Shown here: in pieces, positions 1 through 11,114 of the stretch
Position numbering within the stretch: the first letter of the stretch is position 1
Layout: every line of letters begins with the position of its first letter
NCBI RefSeq assembly: GCF_025717065.2
Contig: NZ_JAOVZO020000001.1
Location: 62,001-126,000, forward strand
Length of the DNA: 64,000 nucleotides
Direction of reading: 5' to 3'
Origin: Tahibacter soli
GTDB lineage: Bacteria > Pseudomonadota > Gammaproteobacteria > Xanthomonadales > Rhodanobacteraceae
Notes under the pieces: generated by a model
Database searches by the model: none
Seen by the model: only the letters and a program-made list of their open reading frames with translations
What the model was told of the DNA's origin: nothing
Position numbers and translations under genes: made by a program

Positions 1-2
1 TT

Positions 3-185
3 GACCGCGTTTTTAGAACGATTTCAAGCGCTACAAATGTTGCTTTGTCGGAGCTAAATGTTCTGCTCCTACCCGCCCCTAAGGCTTGGATTGCGGCAAC
101 TAGAGAGACGACAGATTTTGAAGCGGCCGCGAGAGCCGCGTATGAGGGCAGTGTTTCCTCGACGAAGAGCGGGGTGAAGCCGTGA
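3..185 (+). CDS. C-terminal end of an upstream gene (partial), possibly a DNA methyltransferase
   Basis: An open frame enters from the left edge and stops at 183-185, giving the last 60 residues of a protein whose start lies outside the window. It is co-directional with the DISARM genes and ends 70 bases before drmE. The stretch TNVALSELNVLLLPAP loosely recalls the C-terminal region of N6-adenine DNA methylases, and a methyltransferase is the expected missing partner of the genes downstream. The identification rests on position and a weak resemblance only. No methyltransferase catalytic motif is present in the visible part. Confidence 0.35.
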   Translation, partial: DRVFRTISSATNVALSELNVLLLPAPKAWIAATRETTDFEAAARAAYEGSVSSTKSGVKP

Positions 186-255
186 AGGGGGGCGGAGCTC
201 CCCGGGAGGGTCGCAGCTGCAAAGCATTCGCTCGGCCCAAGAGCGAAAGGCAAGG

Positions 256-2988
256 ATGGCTGCGAGCCTGCTGGGAAAGGCCAAGAGCCAGGAGTCGCCG
301 ACAGAAGAGAGTAGGAAGTTGGAGCCGAAGCAAGAGAAGGCTCCAAAAGTTGCCTACCGGCTTCCCGTCGTTGATCGCGCCAGCCTCGGCTTGAGGCTGA
401 GAACGGACGACGTTGATGTTGAGGTCCGCCCAATAATCGCGATCGAAGGCGTGGCCGGCCATCTAATCAATTCCTCCCGGACACGTCATTCTTCCTTCCT
501 ATTGCTTTGGCCTGGCTCGCTGCGTTCCCTAACGTTGGCGCACGCCGTAGGCACTGCGTCGCTGTGGCAATCAGGGAATAAGCAAGGGCTGAGGACGATG
601 ATCTATCCGGCGAAGGCCAATTTCCTGCATGCGTTGAACCACGCGCACTTGGACAAGTCTGATCTTGTGAAGTTGGCGCTCGATCTGTACGAAAACGCCC
701 AAAAGGCTAACCCAAGAGTCACTGTTTCCTTCCGGGAGAAGGATGCACTCTGGCTTTCCCTCAATAACATCAAAGCGAGCGATGCGGAGCGAGTTCACCC
801 AAGCCTTGCAGAGCTGATCCCACACTTCTTCGCTGATTCTGGTTTCGAAAAGTGGCAGACCTGCGACGGCGACATGCTGCGGCACGTCAAGAGCAGCCTA
901 AAATCTGTGAAGGACAAGCGTCTGTTGGGGAGTTTGGCGACTCAAAGTCTGAGCGAGCCAGATACGGCACCAGACGCCATATTTGCCCTGAGTTGGAGGG
1001 CGACGCGCCAAGACATCAGAAATGCGTTGCGCGCCTTGGAGAGGGCGCGGAGGCCAGACGTACTTCTGGTTGATCTGACGAGGGCACTGCGCAAGAAGAA
1101 TCCGGGATGGAAGGCCAACGCCGTCATGTTCCTTGAGTGCGCGCGCAAGGCTTGGCCAGTCGACACCCCGCCCGTGGTTTTTGTTTCCGATGAGCCGTGG
1201 GTGCGCGGCCAACTGCAGCGTCAACTGCTAAAGGCCTCTGTCAAGAAGAGCGATATCCACACCTGGCTAAGTGATGCGGACGTGCCTCTGTATGGCGAGA
1301 TATGTACGCTCGGCATGGACGGGCTGCTTGAATCTCGCCTCCCCGAAGCAGACAAGCCCTCGGCTAAGGAAATACAGGTAGCTATTACAGATACGGAGGC
1401 AGCGGAACTTGTCGCGCAAATCGAGAAGCTGAGCTCCGAACTTGCAGAGGAGCAGTGGATCAGGGCTATAGAGGCGGCTTCTTCCTACGTGGAAACGCTC
1501 ACTGCTCTGCCGTCGAGCACGAAAATGCTGGTGGCATGGCTTGGCGAGGCAGATGTTCCAATGGCAATCAGGCAGAACTACGCCTGGCCAGTCTATCGAT
1601 CTCGCCTGGAACAGATCCTCAATGATCCGACGTTTCGGAAGCGAGCGGCACTGAAGCGGATCATTGACCGTGGAAATGCGCTTTGGGAAAACTACTCCAA
1701 CGGGACACCACTAGCTCGCAAGTTGGCTGACCTGATCGAAGAGCATACGCGAGGCCATGAGAAGTGCAGAGTGGTATTTACTAGGCCAACTGCGAGGCGT
1801 CTGGCGGAGCGGTACTTTGAGGAGTACGACGGCTATCCAGAGGGCGCCGGCTTCGAAGTGCTCCGTGACTGCGTTAAGTTCATGGTTTCCCGGGAGCTGG
1901 AAACCGAGCTCAAATACGCATCCGGCGACACGCTTATCTTTGCCGGACTAGACGAGGAGTCGCTTCGAACGCTAATACTTAGTGACCGCATTTCGTCGCC
2001 AACCTACGTACTTCTAACCCGCCGCAATGCGGCTTACCTGAAGGCAACTCTTCGAGCAATCGACAAGACGGCCGGATTCGATCTCCTTCGGCCGCGAGTC
2101 GGAGCAGTTCTGCGTCAACTGCCCGAGTTTCCAGCGGGCGAAGAGAAGACAATATTCACCCGGGCAGACTTCGTGCTCCCAACGTTCTCGTTCGAGCAGG
2201 GACTTGCCGCGACATTTTCTGATTGTGACGAGCAAGACAATTCCGCATGGGAACTAATTCTTGATAGCGGCATTACCGTTCGCCGCAATCCCCACTCAAA
2301 GCTTTACCTCTACGACCCCTCCCAATCACATGCCGTAACTCGAGGATTCAGGGCTGTCGACGTCAGCACGTTAGAGGCGGGCGACCACGTATTCGTGATG
2401 TCATTCGAGCTCCGCGAGCTGACAGAGTCAGCCCTAAAGGCGGCCGGTGCTCCGATTTCCAACGACAAGCATTTCGAGAACGACCTGCGCAAGTATCACG
2501 ATCGCGTCGGTGAGCTCGTTGCACAAATCCCCGGTGTCACGCTGACTGACAAGGCGAGAAGCATCCAGCGAGCATTGGAAGAAGCCCTGGGTGACGCGGT
2601 GAATATGCCGGCCGAAGGCACGCTTAGAAGTTGGTTGGATGTCGAGAGATTTCGCGGCCGTAGTTTTGAGGACGCTAGACCAAGTGCCCCTCGTGTTGAA
2701 CCGCACTTCCGAGCCCTCGCCCAAGCCATTGGCCTGGATGCCTTCGAGGCGACGTATTTCTGGAGAGTAGTGATCCAACCGCTGCGCGGCGTCCGAAGAG
2801 CCGATGGCCGACGAGTCTCTGACGCATACTCAGATTTGTTGCTTGAACCTGAGTCGATCGAGGTACACGGCCGGCTAAGTCATTCTGTCGTTCAGGATCT
2901 CTACGCACGAGCCAAAGACAACGTTCATTTGATCGAGGCGATTAACAAGCCTCAAGGGGGCGTGCCGAGTGACCGGTCCAACAACTAG
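256..2988 (+). CDS. drmE: DISARM anti-phage system protein DrmE
   Basis: This 910-residue protein heads the DISARM operon. Size, position directly before a DrmA helicase and overall character match DrmE, the class 2 DISARM component of unknown biochemical role. No Walker motif, SNF2 helicase motif or nuclease motif is apparent, which argues against DrmD, the class 1 counterpart. The ATG at 256 is preceded by a purine-rich AAAGGCAAGG. The frame upstream is closed by a stop at 175-177 and offers no other ATG. The 3' end overlaps the GTG start of drmA by 20 bases, indicating coupled translation. By eye its base composition is less GC-rich than the genes after 10.4 kb, consistent with a transferred defence island. 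The family call is by context and general resemblance. Confidence 0.65.
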   Translation: MAASLLGKAKSQESPTEESRKLEPKQEKAPKVAYRLPVVDRASLGLRLRTDDVDVEVRPIIAIEGVAGHLINSSRTRHSSFLLLWPGSLRSLTLAHAVGTASLWQSGNKQGLRTMIYPAKANFLHALNHAHLDKSDLVKLALDLYENAQKANPRVTVSFREKDALWLSLNNIKASDAERVHPSLAELIPHFFADSGFEKWQTCDGDMLRHVKSSLKSVKDKRLLGSLATQSLSEPDTAPDAIFALSWRATRQDIRNALRALERARRPDVLLVDLTRALRKKNPGWKANAVMFLECARKAWPVDTPPVVFVSDEPWVRGQLQRQLLKASVKKSDIHTWLSDADVPLYGEICTLGMDGLLESRLPEADKPSAKEIQVAITDTEAAELVAQIEKLSSELAEEQWIRAIEAASSYVETLTALPSSTKMLVAWLGEADVPMAIRQNYAWPVYRSRLEQILNDPTFRKRAALKRIIDRGNALWENYSNGTPLARKLADLIEEHTRGHEKCRVVFTRPTARRLAERYFEEYDGYPEGAGFEVLRDCVKFMVSRELETELKYASGDTLIFAGLDEESLRTLILSDRISSPTYVLLTRRNAAYLKATLRAIDKTAGFDLLRPRVGAVLRQLPEFPAGEEKTIFTRADFVLPTFSFEQGLAATFSDCDEQDNSAWELILDSGITVRRNPHSKLYLYDPSQSHAVTRGFRAVDVSTLEAGDHVFVMSFELRELTESALKAAGAPISNDKHFENDLRKYHDRVGELVAQIPGVTLTDKARSIQRALEEALGDAVNMPAEGTLRSWLDVERFRGRSFEDARPSAPRVEPHFRALAQAIGLDAFEATYFWRVVIQPLRGVRRADGRRVSDAYSDLLLEPESIEVHGRLSHSVVQDLYARAKDNVHLIEAINKPQGGVPSDRSNN

Positions 2989-5900
2989 GGTAGACCCGAA
3001 CTCAATCGCGATGACCCTGAAAGAAGCGGTCGTTGATTCATTGATCAACGTCACCTATTCGCGAATCAGCGGTCGTGGCTCGGAAGGGGATCAGGTTTTT
3101 GGGGCAAGGCCTCGCTCCGTCTTTGTATCGGGATTTCTACTCCCCCACTGCTGGACCAGGGGCCTGGTGACGAGGTTACCCAGCCGATTCGCATCAATGC
3201 TCACGGACTCGACTTGCAGTTCCAGCGAGCTGCGCGGGGCACAGTCAAGGTTTGCCCAAGCTTGAGTGTCTACGTTCGAGTTTTTCCTTCCCTGACGGAC
3301 CTGCAGCGACCCGATTGCGCCCCGAGATTTCGCCTCGATGATACGGTTCGGAATCACCTGAAGGCCGAAACTGACGCAGCGCTCAAGTCGAGATGGGAAA
3401 TGGAGTTCTCCGGCAGGGCGTACAAGGAGCGCTTCAAGGAGGCGAATTGGCCTGAGATCGAAGATTCAGTGCGGACAGCGGTTCTAGCGAAGCTAGGCCT
3501 GCCGCTGAAGATCACAACCATTTTTGCCACCGACGACGATGTCGATGTCGCGGGTGAGGGTGATGGAGCGGCGGAAGGTGTTGTCGCTCGAGGCGACGCC
3601 TTTCCACCCCTGAACGATGCGCACTTCCGGCCAATGGACGTGCCGCACAAGTGGCTACGCATTGATCTAAGCCACGAAGAGATTCCTTTTCTCGACTTCG
3701 ACCCTTCGTTGTCTCAAGCCAACCTAAGTGACGTCGTCGACCAAGCCTCTGCAGGGCTAACACGAGCATTAGGCAGCGCCGTCAAGCGCTGGGCGGAGTC
3801 AGAGGTCGGCAAAATGTGGTGCTACCGGAAGGGCGTTCGAGTTCTGCCGTCGCAGTACAAGGGGTGGGAGTCATTTCTCGAAGCGGTTCGAGCAGATCAG
3901 ACTAAGACGCTGACTCTTCCGGATATTGCACTCCGTTGGCATATAAGAGTTGTTCCGGATTGGTCAGATCCGTCACGGGCCAATCTGCACATCAGCCTGG
4001 AGAATGCGTCCGTCGAGCCAAAGCGCAACGGCGATACGGTAGACCAAAGTGTTTTTCAGGTTCATCTAGATGTGTCGATGCCCCTTGCAATGCATCGCTA
4101 TCTTAGATTAGGTAGGGTTGAGCCGTCGTATCGCTACAACGAGTATCTCGACTATCCCGCCATGGGCTTCAATGGCGGCGTACAACGTGTCCAAAGCGGC
4201 ACATCCGACGAGCTCAGGATTCGAACCACCTGGGCCCCTCGTTACACTCAGCCGAGAGTCATTCCGCGCCAGTATGCGGGCCTCCAGCCAAACATGCGGA
4301 TGTTGAGCGGAGAGAACAGCCTTGAGCTGGTTCTACCTCTCGCGAAAGTCCTTGAGGATTGGTTCGCATCACTAGATGAGAGGGTAGATCCTTTTGCCGG
4401 ACTCGGCGCCGACGATGTGGTCGGAAGAGCGAGAGAAACGAGCGGCTTTGCTAAAGACAAGCGAGGATGGCGAAAAGAAATCGATGCTGTTCGGGCCGGT
4501 CTCGAGATTCTCTCGGAATCGGAGCGGATCTGGAAACTGACGCGTAAGCGAGGTCCGCAGTCAGACGAGCGAGCTACTGTGTTCGAAGCTTGGCTATCGA
4601 TGAACGAGACGATGGCCGACATGCTGCGAAGCCGGTTCAAGAATGATGATGGCGAGTGGCGCTTGTTTCAGCTTGCTTTCGTGATCGCGCACATTCCTGC
4701 AATTGCAACTCGCATGGATTCTTTTGCCAGTCGCTTTGAACGCGAGCGTGACGACACCGTCACCTTGCTCTACTTCGCCACTGGAGGTGGAAAGTCTGAG
4801 GCTTTCTTTGGCTTGCTGGTTCTTGCCTTGTTTCTGGATCGATTGAGGGGGAAGGCCATCGGCGTGACAGCGATGATTCGTTACCCGTTGCGCCTTCTCA
4901 CCATTCAACAGGCCCAGCGCTGCTCAAAGGTGCTGGCGAGGGCTGAGCTAGTTCGCAGACGACACGAGATTGGAGGCGAACCATTCTCGATCGGGTTTTG
5001 GGTCGGCAGCGGAGGCTCGCCCAACAATCACTCTGCGCCTGGCGTCGCCGACATACCCGACATCAAGGATCAGGGCGCCGATCTAAAGACCGAATCGTTG
5101 CTATTGAGCCGCGAAATCAACTATGAACTCCAGAAAGCTGCATGGAACAAGATTCCGTCCTGTCCGTTTTGTGACGAGGATACGGTCCTGCGGCGCTTCT
5201 CGGCGTTGGGAGGAACGGTTGCACACGTTTGCTCGAGCCTGGGTTGCGCCGCAAATGAAGGTGTGTTCAAACCCCTTCCATTTTTCATCTGTGACGTAGA
5301 CATCTACGATATCGCTCCGTCGGTCCTCTTAGGGACCGTCGACAAGCTCGCGCTCATCGGCCAGTCCTCGCGAACGATCCGAAGAATCTACGCAATGTTT
5401 GGCGCCGCCCCGTGGCAAGAAGAGACAACAGGACGCCTGAAGATCCCCAACGAACCTCGAGCCTTTGAAGGAGGGCCTGAGGCTGCTGGATGCGTTGGTC
5501 TCTTCCCTGCCTATCCAGACGGAAAGCGATTGTTTCATGACCCATTTCCGAGCTTACTCATTCAGGACGAAGCACACCTTCTGGATGAGTCGCTTGGCAC
5601 CTTTGCGGGCTTGTTTGAGTCTGCGTTGGACGCCGTATACGGAGAACTGTCGAAGCCGCTCAAGGCGCTGGTTGCGCATGAGCCGGACAGTCAAACCCGC
5701 CGGAGGTCTAAGGTTGTTGCGGCATCGGCCACTGTTTCGGATCCCGATCGCCAACTAGAGCACCTCTATCAGCGTCCCGTACCGGCGATGCAGTTTCCCT
5801 ACCCAGGTGAAAGTCTGTACGCCTCGTTCTACGCTGCGCCTGCAGAGCCCGCGGACGTACAGCGTTCCAGCCTCCCCGACATTGAGCAAAGGGCGAACTG

Positions 5901-7167
5901 GGCGCGCGTCTACGTCGGATTCATGACCAACGGTCGCGCCCACACGGCGACCACAGTGGCGGTCCTTTCAAATTTTCATGCTGCAATTTCCGAGCTAATT
6001 CTATCCTTCACCTCTAATGACGAGCGTCGTCATCTGTCGGCAAGAGAAATGCTCGCTAGCGTAGCTAGCGAAGGCCATATGCGGGGCGCCTATTCGGAGG
6101 CGCTAAGAAAGGCGACGCCGGCTGAGCTAGCTACGCTCGTGGATCTGCACCGGATCGCACTTACGTACGTCACGAATAAGAAGGGCGGTGACCAGATCAT
6201 GGCTGCCGAGTTTGAGGAAACGCGAAAGCGTCACGCTGAGCGCAACTTGCCTTTGAAGGATCTGCGTACAGACCTAATTACCGGTTCTGTTTCCCAGGGT
6301 GATATCCAGAAGACTGTCCAGGACGCCCAGCAGAGACCGAAACCGGGCCAAGTATTTCCCGACTTGGAGACGGTGCTCCGATCCGTGGTCGCCACTTCGG
6401 CCGTATCTCATGGCGTGGACGTTGAAGAGTTCAACTCCATGTTCTTCGCCGGTCTGCCATCGGATATCGCGGAGTACATCCAAGCCTCTTCTCGCGTGGG
6501 TCGTACCCATGTTGGCTTTGTGGTCCTAGTACCAACGCCGCAACGAAGGCGCGACCGATACGTGGTGGAGGTATTCGACAGCTACCACAGATTCTTGGAA
6601 CGCATGGTCTCTCCCGCCGCGATTGATAGGTGGGCGGGTCGCGCTGTGGAGCGCGTGCTCCCAAGCCTCATTCAGGCCTATCTCGCCGGTGTCGCCTACA
6701 TCAACGAGGTGCACGCGGCACCCGCTGACAAGAAGCAAAGCGTCCGAGACCTCTCGTGGATTCCGAATATTGTCAATCTGTACAACGGACAGGCGACCCG
6801 AGGGCCGCTCGTGGCAAATCTCTGCAGCTTTGCCGAGAGGGCAATAGGACTGGATAGCGAAACGTTTGCTCCGGGTGGAAAGCAGCACTACCAGGAGTTG
6901 ATCAAGGATCGCGTCGAGGCGATGTTGTCCGGGTGGGCGCGCGACATGCTCGGTGAGCAGCGTGGACTCGGAGACTTCTTCCGCGCTCAGAGCAGTGTCA
7001 TGAAGCGACCAATGACCTCGCTGCGTGACGTCGATGAGGCTGGTTTCATCTCCTTCGGGTACCGCGACCTTGATGGTTCCAGGGGAAAAATTGACGACCA
7101 CGCGGTGAGAAAGGTCATGAAACTTATCCGTGGCGGAGTTGCTGATGGTGGGAACGACGGAGAGTGA
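2969..7167 (+). CDS. drmA: DISARM helicase DrmA, split by a one-base frameshift near 3142-3146
   Basis: DrmA is the helicase-like core subunit of DISARM, thought to act on incoming phage DNA with DrmB. The first ~59 residues read in one frame from GTG 2969 up to SGFLLP. The protein then continues in the -1 frame as PLLDQGPGDE and runs to 7167. One extra C in the C5 run at 3142-3146 joins them into a 1399-residue protein. Helicase motifs are clear in the conceptual product: Walker A GGGKSE near residue 604, DEAH-type motif QDEAHL near 865, SAT motif AASATVSD near 920, and motif VI QASSRVGR near 1173. A Cys cluster (CPFC, then C-x5-C) near 730-760 suggests a zinc-binding insertion. The downstream part alone would begin at ATG 3214 (1317 residues). 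It is followed one base later by drmB. Confidence 0.85.
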
Positions 7168-7168
7168 T

Positions 7169-9393
7169 ATGGCGTTCAAAAAGAAGTTCCGTAGCCCCGA
7201 TGATCCGCCTGAGCAATCTGCTGCCAAGATGTCACGCTCACGCGGGCAGCTAGCGACCGTCTATGCCCCAGGGGCGCTCTTCACCTTTGAGGGCGGGCTT
7301 GGTGCTTGCCTATCGATCTCGGATCAAAGCCAGCACCCCGCGAAGGCCGACGTGTCGCAGGAGACTGCCATCCAGATCCACCTGCGATTGAGGGAAATTT
7401 GGCAGAGCTGGTACACGCGAGCAATGCAAGGGGGAACGCAGAATCATCCCGCCGTCGCAACCTTGTGCCTGGATCAGGCTCTTCTGCGCGACGGGGCGTT
7501 TCACGCGCCTGCCGCCTCGCGCTTCGAACTCGTCGATCCGAAGGCGATGTGTTACGTGCCTGCCCCGATGGATTTCGTGTGCAATACGTGTGGACGGTTT
7601 CGGAAGTTCGATACAGTGCGACAAGCCTCAACCCATCTTGATGATTTGAAACGCGAGAATTGCGACTCGAGATCCGAGGAGCTGAAAGGGAAGTGTCGTT
7701 GGCGCCAGCTTGATGTGATCTTCGTGCATTGGTCAGGGAATTGGGAGGCGCCGACCCCGGGACGCTGGGAATGGAGCGTTGCAGAGCAAAAGCTGCTCCC
7801 GCCAATCGGATCGTGTCTAATTTGCCATAGTCGCAAGTTCTACTTAATTGACAAATCGCCGCGGATTGGTGAATGGGTTTTCGAGTGCGAGAGGGGGCAC
7901 AAGCACGGCGACAGTTGGCTGCAAAATGATCCGACTACCACGAAGCTTCTTGGCGATGACACAACTACGCGGCCTCCCCGTTGGCGGCGCATGGAGCCCA
8001 TCTCTTACCGAGCTACGCCAGCGTTCTACCCGCACTCCGAGCAGTTCGTTGTTTTCGCCTCTGACCAACGCGACTTGTTGACGATGCTGCAAGAAGGCAA
8101 CGAGGAGCAGCTTGCAGGGTTTGCCGCTGAGCGCTTTGGTGTGGGCGAGCGGCCGCCCAGCGACGAAGAGATTGTCGAGGTACTGAGGAAGGCGGGTTAT
8201 TCCACCAAGGTTTCGCAATACGAACGCCTCATCGGAATGAAGGCACGGTTGAACGGGACTGCGATGGCAGAAGAAGTTGACGCGCAACTCAGGGACCTGG
8301 TTGTGGATTGGAAGGCGACTCCGGGCCTAGTTCCTCTCCAGCATGAGTCTCCGGCTTGGCTCATGCAGCTAGTCGCCAGAAGAATCGAGTTCGGGAGTCG
8401 GTACGATCCTTTGGTTCTGGCGGTTGAGCACGAAGCGCTTTCAAGAAGCAAACTTCGCGCGACCACACCTGTCGACGGCCGCTCCCAATTCGTTAGATTT
8501 ACCCACCCCGATAAGGACCTCGCACCAAGAACGAGACCGGAGCTCGATACTCAAGTTTCGAGGACCACAGATCTCTTTCGCGCCTTGGGGGTTACAGAAA
8601 TGGGACTCGTGCGCGAGTTCGACCTTTGTCGCTTCACCCATGGCTTCACTCGAATGTCGACCGACCCGTTGATTGAAAAATCGGATCAGCAAACCCTTCG
8701 GCTGCCAGTTCGCCTGAACCTGTTCCAAGAGCTCGGTAATCAGAAGATTCCGATCTACGTCGTCAATCAATCGAACGAGGCGATTTACATACGTCTTCGT
8801 CCGGAAACAGTCTACCAGTGGCTTCACAGTGCCGGAGTCGGTGACCTCCCGGAGTGGGATGGAGCAAACTCGCTAGAGCTTGGAGCTCACGTACTGGAAT
8901 CTGCCGCGCCATTCGGAAAGTTCTTCGCGAATCTGACCCCTGGGCCTGCCAACACGTATCGCTACGTCTACACGCTGCTGCACACCTACGCGCACGCAGT
9001 AATGAAGGCTGTTGCCGAGTTTTCAGGGCTAGATCTTGGCAGCTTGGGGAGTACCTCTTTCCTGCGGATCTCGCATTCGTCGTTTACCGAAATGGCACGA
9101 CAATGGATTTGGGCAACCTCTCCGCTCTCTGGAGAAACTACAACATTATCTTCCTTGAACACCTCTTGGCTCCCAGGACGCTCATGTGTGGCGCCGGAAG
9201 TCTGTGTGACTCGTTGTCTGGAGGCGCATGCCCGAGCTGTATCGTCATTCCGGAGACGTCATGCATAGCAGCCAACCAGTTGCTTTCGAGGTCCGTGATG
9301 CGTTGTGGGCCGGCCCCACGCGAGGATCTGGATCACCATGGGCAAGTAATTCGTGGCTACCTGGACGTCTCAGCACATGTCGCCAGCAATTGA
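7169..9393 (+). CDS. drmB: DISARM protein DrmB (DUF1998), split by a one-base frameshift near 9046-9049
   Basis: DrmB is the DUF1998-containing partner of the DrmA helicase in DISARM. ATG 7169, one base after the drmA stop and preceded by GGAGAG, is preferred over an in-frame GTG at 7130. The protein starts MAFKKKFRSP and carries CNTC and CLIC zinc-type pairs. The DUF1998-like segment with LLHTYAHAVMK runs into GSLG at 9049. There the original frame degenerates and ends at 9268, while the -1 frame continues with EYLFPADLAFV and the typical C-terminal cysteine signature GACPSC...PETSC, ending at 9393. One added G in the G4 run 9046-9049 restores a 741-residue protein. The end overlaps the drmC start by 17 bases. 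Confidence 0.85.
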
Positions 9394-10219
9394 ACGCCTC
9401 TTTGTGCGTCTCGTCCCTCACGCTTCAGTGTTGGGCGGCATATTTGAACTTGCGGGCCAAGGGCGCCTAGAAGGCACTCACAGCAGCAAGGACGTCGCAA
9501 GGCTGGTTGGTCTCGGAACCGTACGTTTGCCAGAGGTGGTCTTAGCCCTGAGAGCTGCAGAGGGCTGCGACGCCGTGCGGCAGATCGCTGGCGATTGGCG
9601 CGTCGCTCTTGAGGTCGTAGAAAGCCATCAACTTGGACTCTTGTTGAAGGGCGCAGCGATGTACCGCGATCGAGTGCACGCGGACGTGGACCGAGTGCGG
9701 GTTGTGATGTCCAAGCCACCCCACCCGAGTAGGTTTGTGAGCGCGCTAGAGAGCACCTTGGAGGGTAGTTGGGGACTCTTGGCGACGAGCGAGATTCTGG
9801 GAGAAATGGCTGATCGCGCTGAGAATCGGTTTACCATCATGACGCCGTTCGTTGACGCCAATGGAGCTGCTCGGATCGTCCAGTTGTTCGGCGCTTCAAA
9901 GGCTAGCGTCGCGCGCGAGCTGATTGTTCGGGACCGGATGCCTGCGGCACTTGCTGAACTGGCCGGACACCTAGGACGTCTGGGAGTGAGGGTGTTTGTC
10001 TTCCGATTGCCAAGGAGCGACCGTGGAGAAACCGAGACGTTTCACGCCAAAGTGGTTCGCGTCGACGACTCGGAGTGTTACGTCGGATCGTCGAACATGA
10101 CGCGGTGGAGCTTCGACTATTCTCTCGAGCTTGGCTTCCACGTGACCGGCCGTGCGGCAACGCAAGTCTCGCGAATTGTGGATGCAGTTATAGAGGTGTC
10201 CAACCCTGTAGCAATCTAG
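9377..10219 (+). CDS. drmC: DISARM phospholipase D-like protein DrmC
   Basis: A 280-residue protein with one HKD-type motif of the phospholipase D superfamily: FHAKVVRVDD followed by YVGSSNMT near residue 222. This is the usual form of DrmC, the nuclease-like DISARM component reported to be dispensable in some systems. ATG 9377 lies inside the end of drmB (17-base overlap), which fits a coupled operon; an in-frame GTG at 9353 would add eight residues. It is the last gene of the operon. About 70 bases downstream, an 8-bp stem at 10271-10295 (AGCCGTCG/CGACGGCT) without a T-run might form a weak terminator. Confidence 0.85.
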   Translation: MSPAIERLFVRLVPHASVLGGIFELAGQGRLEGTHSSKDVARLVGLGTVRLPEVVLALRAAEGCDAVRQIAGDWRVALEVVESHQLGLLLKGAAMYRDRVHADVDRVRVVMSKPPHPSRFVSALESTLEGSWGLLATSEILGEMADRAENRFTIMTPFVDANGAARIVQLFGASKASVARELIVRDRMPAALAELAGHLGRLGVRVFVFRLPRSDRGETETFHAKVVRVDDSECYVGSSNMTRWSFDYSLELGFHVTGRAATQVSRIVDAVIEVSNPVAI

Positions 10220-10462
10220 CGTGTAGATGTAGGAGATTCATCCGCGAGACATCGACCTAAGCTCCATTTTAGCCGTCGATTGCTGCCCGACGGCTGTAGA
10301 GCCCGCGCACTGAAGTTGGCTGCCTTGGTTATAGGATGCCGACAACCGCTTTTAAGGGGCGTGCGTGCTATGGCGAAGCACAAGCGATCGGCCATGGCGG
10401 TGAAAGGGGGAGCTAGCTTCATCCAAATCAGCTCGCTATAGGTTAAATCGCTGCGAAGATGA

Positions 10463-10795
10463 TTAAGCCTGATCTTCAACCACTGCGTTCTTAGCCGCCC
10501 CCTTCACCGCCGCAATCCCCCCATCCCGCGCCGCCGCGCCGGAGTACATCTCGCTCGTCCCAATCACCTGATTGTTCCCCGCCCGCAGATTGAACATCGG
10601 GCTGCCGTTCTTCGCGTCCTTCTTCACGTACCGCGCGTCGTCGCCCGCGTTCTCGCGGACCGACGCGATGCCTTTCTCGGCGCTTGCCTTTGACGTGTAC
10701 AACTCGCTCGTCAGAATCGTCTCGCCGTTGCTCGCCTTCAGCACGAAGCGGTACTGCCCGTCCGCGGCTTTCTTCAGAATGAACTTTGCGCTCAT
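10463..10795 (-). CDS. DUF1508 (YegP-family) protein
   Basis: A 110-residue protein made of two copies of the ~50-residue DUF1508 domain. The first copy begins KFILKKAADGQYRFVLKASNGE and the second reads MFNLRAGNNQVIGTSEMY, each with the family pattern of a short beta-hairpin followed by an SE-Y segment and an AAA..GI helix. Function is unknown for the family; members are small soluble proteins. The ATG at 10795 is chosen because GGAG lies about ten bases upstream and family members start at this point, although the frame is open to 10927. It stands alone between the DISARM operon and unrelated genes. Confidence 0.85.
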   Translation of the reverse strand: MSAKFILKKAADGQYRFVLKASNGETILTSELYTSKASAEKGIASVRENAGDDARYVKKDAKNGSPMFNLRAGNNQVIGTSEMYSGAAARDGGIAAVKGAAKNAVVEDQA

Positions 10796-11114
10796 GTCCG
10801 GTTCTCCATTCGGTGGCTGACGCGGCGAAATTACTCCTCCGTCGCGGCCGGCGCCAGAGGCGCCGCCGCGTACTTCAACGTTCGGTCGCACGTTGCCCCA
10901 TTCGCGTCCGTCGTACGCCGGATTCAATTTGACGACGGGGCGGTTGCTTCCGCCGCCTATACCGCGACTGCATGCATTTAGAACGTGACGTATACGATTT
11001 TAAAAGTTGGTTGCGGTTGTTGACTTTCCATACGTACGCGTCGGCCCGTAGCGTCGCCACGCCGATCGACAGGGGCATCGGCGACACCTATGTCTACTAC
11101 TCGAGGTACGTGCA

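Noticed and set aside
10271-10295. Terminator after drmC
   Set aside because: The 8-bp stem has no T-rich tail on either strand, so it is only mentioned with drmC.
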